Origin: Sulfurimonas sp.
GTDB taxonomy: Bacteria > Campylobacterota > Campylobacteria > Campylobacterales > Sulfurimonadaceae
Length of the DNA: 38,988 nucleotides
Reading direction: 5' to 3'
Assembly: GCA_021648285.1 (NCBI GenBank)
Contig: JAKITC010000014.1
Span: 1 to 38,988, forward strand
Below are positions 33,769 through 38,988 of the stretch, one piece after another. The first letter of the stretch is position 1; every line of letters starts with the position of its first letter. Position numbers and translations under genes: made by a program. The notes beneath the pieces are model-generated. The model saw only the letters and a list, made by a program, of their open reading frames with translations, had not been told where the DNA came from and did no database searches.

Positions 33769-34464
33769 TCATTTAATAAACCCAGAAAATTTCTGTTTAT
33801 GGTTAAAAGTGTAAACCCCAAGAAGAACTAAAAAGCTCATGATAATCATAATCGCACTATAAATATGAGCAGATGAGTAGTCCATAATCTCAACCATCTC
33901 ATAGATTGCAACTGAAGCTACTTTTGTTTCCCCAGGGATGCTTCCGCCAACCATCAAAACTACTCCAAACTCTCCGACTGTATGTGCAAATGTTACGATT
34001 ATCGCAGTTATAAGAGCTGGTTTTATGTTTGGCAATGCTACTTTCATAATTGTTGTAAGCTTACCTTTACCACTTACATATGAGGCTTCAAGCATATTTT
34101 TGTTTAGAGATTCAAAGCCGCTTTGCAATGGCTGAACCATAAATGGAAGAGAGTAAAAACAAGATGCTATTACCAAGCCTGTAAAGTTAAAAACCAAATC
34201 AACACCAAAAGACTCTTTAAAAAATGCTCCGATAGGAGAGTTGTACGAGAGTGCATAGAGTATATAAAAACCAAGTACCGATGGAGGAAGCACTATTGGC
34301 AAAGCTGTGATTGCCTCAAGAAATGGTTTTGCTTTTGAGTGAGTCTGTGAGAGATACCATGCAAGTGGCAGACACAAAACAAATAGTATAAGAGTAGTCA
34401 ATCCAGCAAGTTTAAAAGAGAGTAAAAATGGTGTAAAGTTTAAATTTTGGAGTATTTCAATCAT
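33769..34464 (-). CDS. modB: Molybdate ABC transporter permease
   Basis: A 231-residue inner-membrane permease that forms the molybdate channel with ModC. Five or six hydrophobic segments are visible, such as LAGLTTLILFVLCLPLAWYL and VLGFYILYALSY. The EAA-type cytoplasmic loop docking to the ATPase is EASYVSGKGKLTTIMKVALP, and the conserved ITAIIVTFAHTVGEFGVVLM follows it. It overlaps the end of the TOBE gene by 8 bases. Its usual next gene, modC, is displaced by the two Septu genes. Confidence 0.93.
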   Translation of the reverse strand: MIEILQNLNFTPFLLSFKLAGLTTLILFVLCLPLAWYLSQTHSKAKPFLEAITALPIVLPPSVLGFYILYALSYNSPIGAFFKESFGVDLVFNFTGLVIASCFYSLPFMVQPLQSGFESLNKNMLEASYVSGKGKLTTIMKVALPNIKPALITAIIVTFAHTVGEFGVVLMVGGSIPGETKVASVAIYEMVEIMDYSSAHIYSAIMIIMSFLVLLGVYTFNHKQKFSGFIK

Positions 34465-34858
34465 CTAAAACCTCTACGATCGACAACTCATTTGCTTTTA
34501 TAAAAACAGTAACTTCATCACCTACATGTAGATTCATTCGCTCACTTGAATCTTTCGTGATAATAGACTCTAAAGTGGTTTCCCAAATTTGTATTTTGAT
34601 ACTGCTTAAAAGTTCGCCATTCTCTACATGTATAATCTTGGCATCTAGTTGATTTGAGTAGGAGACTTCTCCAGTAAATTTTTTTGCTATTGCTACATGT
34701 GTCGGTTTAGTGATTAATTTTACTTTTGCTCCAACTTTAACCCTCTCACTTAGTTCTAAACTCATCATACTTAGGGTTGTGTCAGCAAAATAAAACTTTA
34801 CTATATTGAGATTATCGACACTTTTTATCTCTTTAACTTCAGCAACAATAGTGTTCAT
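34457..34858 (-). CDS. TOBE/molybdopterin-binding domain protein
   Basis: A 133-residue protein with two TOBE-like halves: AEVKEIKSVDNLNIVKFYFA to about residue 60, then EVSYSNQLDAKIIHVENGEL with VGDEVTVFIKANELSIVEV at the end. TOBE (Mop) domains bind molybdate or tungstate and buffer it in the cytoplasm. The second half is the clearer one; the first is degenerate. Its ATG overlaps the modA stop (ATGA) and its end overlaps modB, so it is a fixed member of the mod operon. It may act as a molybdate store, or substitute for a regulator, but no DNA-binding domain is present, so it is not a ModE. Confidence 0.8.
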   Translation of the reverse strand: MNTIVAEVKEIKSVDNLNIVKFYFADTTLSMMSLELSERVKVGAKVKLITKPTHVAIAKKFTGEVSYSNQLDAKIIHVENGELLSSIKIQIWETTLESIITKDSSERMNLHVGDEVTVFIKANELSIVEVLDD

Positions 34859-35592
34859 AGTTCTAGGTATCCATATTGTTTAAAGATTTTTTTTGCTTTT
34901 TCACTCAAGATAAAATTATAGAAATCTTTGACCTCTTTTGAGTCCTTTAGCATTACTATACCCTGATTTATCGGTGTGTATAGTTTTGAATCTATTTCTG
35001 TCCAGTTAACACCTTCTTTAAATCTTGACATTCGAGATGAGTAAAGTGATGACTTGGCAATAACTCCTATGTCTGTTGCCGTTACAGTGTAGGAGACTGT
35101 TTGGGAAATCGACTCACCATAAATAAGTTTCTTTTTTATATCTTTAAGTATTTTGGCATTTTTAAAAGCTTCAAATGCTGCTTTTCCATATGGGGCAGTT
35201 TTTGGATTTGCAACAGTTATTCTCTTTATTTTTCTATTTTTTAAAAATTTGATTCCTTGTGAAATATCTATATTTTTATTACTTAGCATAGCTAGTGAAC
35301 CTTGTGCATAAACAATTGGTTTGCTAATCGCTATTTTGTTTTCATAAAGCTTGTTTGGATATTTCATATTTGCAGACATAAAGAGTCCGTATGGCGCTCC
35401 GTAAAATATTTGAGCTGTAAGTTTTCCACTGCTGCCAAGTGTAACTTTTACTTCTGTATCTGGATAGGTTATATTGAACTCTTTTATTAAATCATCAATT
35501 GCGTAGCTTACATTTGCTGCAACAGCTATTTTTATCTCTGATGCATTTAGTGAAGTTATAACAATAAAAATTAGTATGAATATATTCTTCAC
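34855..35592 (-). CDS. modA: Molybdate-binding periplasmic protein
   Basis: A 245-residue solute-binding protein with a signal peptide (ILIFIVITSLNA) followed by the family start SEIKIAVAANVSYAIDDL. LGSSGKLTAQIFYGAPYGLF and VAKSSLY-like TATDIGVIAKSSLYSSR are the oxyanion-binding segments. It delivers molybdate to ModB and ModC. It is the first gene of the mod operon, divergent from the parvulin gene across a 79-base gap that must contain both promoters. No clear ModE operator is visible there. Confidence 0.93.
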   Translation of the reverse strand: MKNIFILIFIVITSLNASEIKIAVAANVSYAIDDLIKEFNITYPDTEVKVTLGSSGKLTAQIFYGAPYGLFMSANMKYPNKLYENKIAISKPIVYAQGSLAMLSNKNIDISQGIKFLKNRKIKRITVANPKTAPYGKAAFEAFKNAKILKDIKKKLIYGESISQTVSYTVTATDIGVIAKSSLYSSRMSRFKEGVNWTEIDSKLYTPINQGIVMLKDSKEVKDFYNFILSEKAKKIFKQYGYLEL

Positions 35593-35671
35593 TTGCTTCC
35601 TTAATAATATTTATTTGAATAATAACATTAATAGAGTAAAATAACGAAATTATTAACAAAGGAAAATAGCA

Positions 35672-35953
35672 ATGGCAAATGTAACGGCTAGACATATATT
35701 AGTAGATAGTGAAGAAAAATGTAATGAATTAAAATCAGAGATAGAAAATGGAGCTTCGTTTGAAGAAATTGCAAAGCAAAATTCTCAATGCCCATCAGGC
35801 GCGGAAGGTGGGGACTTGGGTGAATTTGGTCCCGGTATGATGGTTCCGGAGTTTGATGAAGCAGTATTTGACAGTGATGAAGTCGGTGTAGTTAAAGGTC
35901 CCGTACAGACACAGTTCGGTTACCACCTTTTAGAAGTAACAAGTAGAGATTAG
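35672..35953 (+). CDS. Parvulin-type peptidyl-prolyl isomerase
   Basis: A single parvulin domain of 93 residues without a signal peptide, so cytoplasmic. It has the sequence ARHILVDSEEKCNEL, the ASFEEIAKQNSQCPSGAEGGDLGEFGPGMM core split here only for reading, and TQFGYHLLEV at the end. The catalytic site residues H9, C49-type cysteine and the terminal histidine are all present. Such small parvulins (PpiC type) speed isomerisation of X-Pro bonds. AAAGGA lies before the ATG, and TAAAAT 30 bases upstream is a possible -10. The integrase begins 163 bases later. Confidence 0.92.
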   Translation: MANVTARHILVDSEEKCNELKSEIENGASFEEIAKQNSQCPSGAEGGDLGEFGPGMMVPEFDEAVFDSDEVGVVKGPVQTQFGYHLLEVTSRD

Positions 35954-35978
35954 AATCTATTTGTAAGCACCACTAGAA

Positions 35979-36095
35979 TTACATCTATTTACACGATTTA
36001 AGCACTTTCAGCAACTTCTTTGGTTCACTTGTTACAATTAGATATGTGTACTTTACATCTAATTACACCTAAAAAAGTGCGGTTAGAAGTGCGGT
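35979..36095 (+). repeat. Direct and inverted short repeats upstream of the integrase
   Basis: TTACATCTATTTACAC at 35979-35994 and TTACATCTAATTACAC at 36053-36068 agree at 15 of 16 bases. A partly matching inverted copy lies between them near 36031-36051. AAGTGCGGT occurs twice, at 36075-36083 and 36087-36095, and GCACTTT at 36002-36008 is an inverted match to AAAGTGC. Clusters like this are what integrase arm-binding sites look like; no attachment-core duplication was found inside the window. Confidence 0.4.
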
Positions 36096-36116
36096 ATCGT
36101 TATTGGAGTGTGAAAT

Positions 36117-37211
36117 ATGTTAGATGCAGTCAAAACAAAGTATAGTGGTATTTATTGTAAAGAAGATACCAAAACAAAAGTAAAAACATATATAGCAAGA
36201 ATAAAAATAACAGGTATTATTAATACAGAGCAGATAGTCGGTTATTCAAATGATGCTATTAAGACAAACGCAAGAATAGCGTACCAAAAAAGAGTCGAAT
36301 TAATAAATAAACTAAAAAATGGCGAATCAATAAAGATACAAGACAACCCAACTCTTGAAACTTATTTTGATAATTATATGCAATCAAGAGAAGATGGAGC
36401 AACTTTAGCAGTTAAAAAGATAACCAACAATAAATCTTTTTTTAAAACCCACATACCGCCACACTTAAAAAATAAAAAAATAAAACAGATTACGAAATAT
36501 GACTTTCAAAATGTAATACATGCTATGGTTAAGAAAGGACATAAACCAAGTTATATAGAAACTATAAAAACATGTTTTTCTCCAATATTTAATGATGCCA
36601 TTGAAAGGAATATGGTAACTAAGAATGTAATTAAAGGTCTAAAGTTCCCTGATTATGATGGAAATAAATATTTTTCATTATCAGATGAAAAAACTAAAGC
36701 ACTTGTAATTGAGATAATGAATATTGCCAATAATCAATATAGAATTATGCTTATGTTTTTGCTTCGTGGTCGTAGAGCGGGAGAGGTTCTTAGCCTAGAT
36801 TGGTCAAATATTGATTTTGAAAATAAGACTTACAAAATAAAAGACAGTCAATCTAAGATTAGAAAAACACTTACTTTTCCACTTGATGATGAGCTGATAG
36901 AACATTTTAATTACTTAAATAAAATGGATAAAGGACTTGTCTTTGTATCTCCTAGAACAGGTAGAGCATTTGCATGTTTTCCTCAGAGAGTATGGAGTTC
37001 AATTAAAAAGAATACAGGGATATCAGATATGACATTACATGATTTTAGACATTTACTTGGGTCTACACTTGTAAATAACAATGTACCAATAGAATATATA
37101 TCTAGGGCTTTAGGACATGCAAATATTGCTACGACACAGAGATATAGTAATCAAAAAGAATTAATGGCAAAACATGCTTTAGAAAAATATTTTGAGATTG
37201 TTAAAAGATAA
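36117..37211 (+). CDS. Tyrosine recombinase / phage-type integrase
   Basis: A 364-residue site-specific recombinase. The N-terminal 60 residues look like an arm-binding domain. A core-binding SAM-like domain follows (TLETYFDNYMQSRED ... VIHAMVKKGHKPSYIETI), then the catalytic domain. The catalytic residues are R in LLRGRRAGEVLSLDW, K in the DSQSKIRKT hairpin, HDFRH, LGHANI and the nucleophile in TTQRYSN. The set is complete, so the enzyme is probably active. It points away from the parvulin and converges on a three-gene cassette. A-rich codon use and the repeats upstream mark the left edge of a mobile segment. No tRNA target is visible. Confidence 0.92.
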   Translation: MLDAVKTKYSGIYCKEDTKTKVKTYIARIKITGIINTEQIVGYSNDAIKTNARIAYQKRVELINKLKNGESIKIQDNPTLETYFDNYMQSREDGATLAVKKITNNKSFFKTHIPPHLKNKKIKQITKYDFQNVIHAMVKKGHKPSYIETIKTCFSPIFNDAIERNMVTKNVIKGLKFPDYDGNKYFSLSDEKTKALVIEIMNIANNQYRIMLMFLLRGRRAGEVLSLDWSNIDFENKTYKIKDSQSKIRKTLTFPLDDELIEHFNYLNKMDKGLVFVSPRTGRAFACFPQRVWSSIKKNTGISDMTLHDFRHLLGSTLVNNNVPIEYISRALGHANIATTQRYSNQKELMAKHALEKYFEIVKR

Positions 37212-37257
37212 TTGTTTCCTCGCACTTACCTTAACTAAATATATAAATAAATTTTTA

Positions 37258-37647
37258 TCAACTAATTTTTTCTCTCTTTATTACTGAATAAACATCAGCG
37301 TTTATTGTCATTAAATTTACACTTAACGCTATTTTATTGTTATCTTGATAATCTGCCCATATTCTAAGATTTCTCAATTTTAAATAAACCTGATATAGCT
37401 TTGGGTCTCCGCAAGAAGCCACTTTTGTGAGTATAGTTTCGTGTAACCCAGGTCCAGATTTGGAACTTAAATCTTTATCGTGTGCTAAATATTTGTGATA
37501 CAGAGCATAATAATACCTACTAAATACGATTCTTCTTAGCAAAGTATCATCTTGAACAGATGTAATATCTTTATTAATTTTAGAATGATTATTGACCAAC
37601 TCGTATGCAAAAGAGTTAAATTGATTAGCCAGAGTTAAATGATCCAT
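37258..37647 (-). CDS. HEPN-like protein
   Basis: A 129-residue, all-helical protein. SRYYYALYHKYLAH at residues 43-56 and LKLRNLRIWADYQDN at 89-103 are the hallmark pattern of HEPN-type helical bundles (the AYYAxFH and LRxxADY type). R44 and H51 form an R-x6-H arrangement, which in many HEPN toxins is the RNA-cutting site; whether it is active here cannot be told. Such proteins are common toxins and effectors in defence and toxin-antitoxin loci. It is the last gene of the minus-strand cassette and 16 bases behind the unknown 144-residue gene. Its end is 46 bases from the convergent integrase. The ribosome site is weak (AAGAAG). Confidence 0.65.
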   Translation of the reverse strand: MDHLTLANQFNSFAYELVNNHSKINKDITSVQDDTLLRRIVFSRYYYALYHKYLAHDKDLSSKSGPGLHETILTKVASCGDPKLYQVYLKLRNLRIWADYQDNNKIALSVNLMTINADVYSVIKREKIS

Positions 37648-37663
37648 AGATATATGATACTTC

Positions 37664-38095
37664 TTATATTAGAGCTATCATATTGAAAAAATTGCTTTCA
37701 CTAATTTCAGACTCTAGTTTTAAATACAAGTCCAACTCTAAATCTAATTCTGTCATTAATTGCTCTTGATTATCAACTCTAATAAATAAGCATGTCTTTT
37801 CAAGTATTCCATCTGCTGGTATCCAATGTTCAACTATTGATGTTCCATATAATGTTTCAATCTTATCATTTATTTTTGAAATCTCTAATATTTTCAACAT
37901 TTCAACATCATTTTGGATAAATGAATCACCATGCGTAGATTGCTTTGAAGAATTATAATTTACAAATTGGTCATGAGTAGCTTTATTTGTAATAGACTCT
38001 ACCATTGAAGCATCTGCTTGTTGTAATAAGAGTACAGTACCTACAGCGAAACTGTTTAATATACGGTTATAATTTGTATCTTGCAACGAGTTCAT
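37664..38095 (-). CDS. Unknown middle protein of the TIGR04255/HEPN cassette
   Basis: I recognise no family in these 143 residues. The N-terminal third includes ILNSFAVGTVLLLQQADASM. The middle is polar and the C-terminal part is acidic (MTELDLELDLYLKLESEI), ending in a hydrophobic tail. GTSIVEHWIPADGILEKTCLFIRVDN looks like beta structure. No cleavable signal is convincing. The gene overlaps the TIGR04255 gene by 29 bases, with AGAGG in that overlap; GTG at 38098 and ATG at 38095 are both possible starts. The tight overlap says the two proteins are made together. Candidate roles are antitoxin, adaptor or sensor between TIGR04255 and HEPN partners, all from position only. Confidence 0.65.
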   Translation of the reverse strand: MNSLQDTNYNRILNSFAVGTVLLLQQADASMVESITNKATHDQFVNYNSSKQSTHGDSFIQNDVEMLKILEISKINDKIETLYGTSIVEHWIPADGILEKTCLFIRVDNQEQLMTELDLELDLYLKLESEISESNFFNMIALI

Positions 38096-38780
38096 CACTT
38101 ATTACCTCTTTAAATTTTTCTTTATTTACATTATGAAGTTCATCAACTTCTACAAAAAAACTTTCCTTGTCAAAACTATCGTCAATTAATAAATTTTTAT
38201 TATCAACGAATGTTATTATATCTATAATTGAACCTATATCGGGATTATTTTGAAATTTTGTATTATTCGAAATAGTTTTATTATAAGAAATATTAGCTAT
38301 CGCATCTTCTACCCGAAGAAACATTTTTTTATCAACGACAGTTTGTTCATTAATATCAACTTTTATTTCACCTGTCAAAAAAATATTTTCATCTTTTAAA
38401 AAATCAACATATCGCAGTCCTATACGATTAATTTTTTGTATTTTGTTACTATCCAATATAGCTGAAAATATTTGTTTTATTTGAGGGAAAAAAGCTTCTT
38501 TCCATCTTGTATAATTATTTACAGTAATGCCAATACTATTATCGCCTAGCACTACTCTATAATCAGTATTTGTTTTTGACCTAATTTCATATAATGGTTG
38601 CATTTTTAAATTTGGGTCATTTTTTCTTATAGCATCTGGAATTTGATGTATAGGTAATTTCAATATTTCCTCAAAACCATCTACATTTGCCAATATACTT
38701 AAAAAGTTTTCAGCTCCCACGCTTGATTCAAAGGAAATATCAAATATACAGTCTACAATAGTATTAATTCCATTGCTCAT
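38067..38780 (-). CDS. TIGR04255-family protein
   Basis: A 237-residue protein with the pattern of the sporadically distributed TIGR04255 family. It has a beta-rich start DCIFDISFES, then RVVLGDNSIGITVNNYTRWKEAF with the glycine-aspartate turn and aromatic W. KINRIGLRYVDFL follows, the (R)xGLRYxN-like motif. The C-terminal third is FFVEVDELHNVNKEKFKEVI. No enzyme motif is visible. The family is often in accessory loci, but its function is not known to me. It heads the cassette: an extended -10 TGATATAAT is 29 bases upstream, and AAAAGG is nine bases before the ATG. The downstream genes overlap or follow closely. Composition is A/T-rich like the integrase. Confidence 0.75.
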   Translation of the reverse strand: MSNGINTIVDCIFDISFESSVGAENFLSILANVDGFEEILKLPIHQIPDAIRKNDPNLKMQPLYEIRSKTNTDYRVVLGDNSIGITVNNYTRWKEAFFPQIKQIFSAILDSNKIQKINRIGLRYVDFLKDENIFLTGEIKVDINEQTVVDKKMFLRVEDAIANISYNKTISNNTKFQNNPDIGSIIDIITFVDNKNLLIDDSFDKESFFVEVDELHNVNKEKFKEVISDELVARYKL

Positions 38781-38808
38781 ATCTTTTAGCCTTTTAAAGT
38801 TTAATTAT

Positions 38809-38817
38809 ATTATATCA
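38809..38817 (-). promoter_or_regulatory. Extended -10 promoter for the TIGR04255 cassette
   Basis: On the minus strand TGATATAAT, identical to the purE and glyQ elements, lies 29 bases before the TIGR04255 start. The remaining bases to the end of the window hold no gene; a small hairpin TCTTTA/TAAAGA is at 38945-38960. Confidence 0.6.
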
Positions 38818-38988
38818 GCATATTCTAGTTAAATTTTAATTAAACTTCAATAAATACTATTACTGAACTTTCGCACCTAATCAAATAAGAAAAACAATCT
38901 AAAAGAACCAACCTACAGTAAGTAAAAAGAAAATAATTTATGCCTCTTTACAAATAAAGAAACTCTATTGAAGCCCTATAATAGGTAC

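Noticed and set aside
34457..34858. The TOBE protein as the molybdate regulator ModE
   Set aside because: No winged-helix DNA-binding domain precedes the TOBE repeats, and the protein is too short.
1..38988. CRISPR arrays, tRNA or rRNA genes, complete insertion sequences
   Set aside because: No regularly spaced repeats, tRNA-like cloverleaf with CCA region, rRNA segments or transposase frames were seen on either strand.

Overview
The window is AT-rich, tightly packed DNA that reads as a Campylobacterota (epsilonproteobacterial) chromosome, most likely a Sulfurimonas/Sulfuricurvum-type organism. The strongest pointers are the block cheZ-like / U32 peptidase / purE / small coiled-coil protein / glyQ, an order I recall from Campylobacter; an SPFH (prohibitin-like) gene next to hisIE and two DUF2393 membrane proteins; separate GlyQ; and extended -10 promoters (TGATATAAT) without obvious -35 boxes. 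The genus is inferred; no 16S or other marker is present.

Layout. 1-5.5 kb (+ strand): an exported ankyrin-repeat protein, ilvE, then an SPFH protein, hisIE and two DUF2393 proteins. 5.5-11.5 kb (- strand): a TIGR01212 radical SAM protein, purF, dapB, trxB, a membrane-anchored thioredoxin-fold protein without CXXC, trxA and a PHP-family histidinol phosphatase. 11.5-17 kb: the cheZ-U32-purE-glyQ block, carrying a DUF89 protein and a periplasmic DsrE-like protein. 17-18.5 kb: an accessory insertion with strongly folding non-coding DNA, a DpnI-type methyl-dependent endonuclease and an unknown 140-aa partner. 18.5-29 kb: recD2, a TIGR01777 epimerase, a decayed P-type ATPase, nifJ, a beta-CASP metallo-hydrolase, and an AMMECR1/Memo operon in which the middle gene (amrS) survives only as a 53-codon in-frame deletion relic. 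29-35.6 kb (- strand): a molybdate operon (modA, TOBE protein, modB, modC) followed by two paralogous multiheme cytochromes. A Septu-type defence pair (ptuA/ptuB) sits between modB and modC. 35.7-38.8 kb: a parvulin, a tyrosine integrase, and a convergent three-gene cassette (TIGR04255 protein, unknown 144-aa protein, HEPN-like protein).

How the genes work together. Most of the window is core metabolism: branched-chain amino acid, histidine, purine and lysine synthesis, thioredoxin redox, pyruvate:ferredoxin oxidoreductase and molybdate uptake. Layered on this are three accessory loci: the DpnI-like locus, the Septu pair inside the mod operon, and the integrase-linked TIGR04255/unknown/HEPN cassette. 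The last is the best candidate for an undescribed system. The internally deleted amrS that keeps both cysteine-rich ends is the other observation most worth following. No tRNA, rRNA, CRISPR array or complete insertion sequence was seen.
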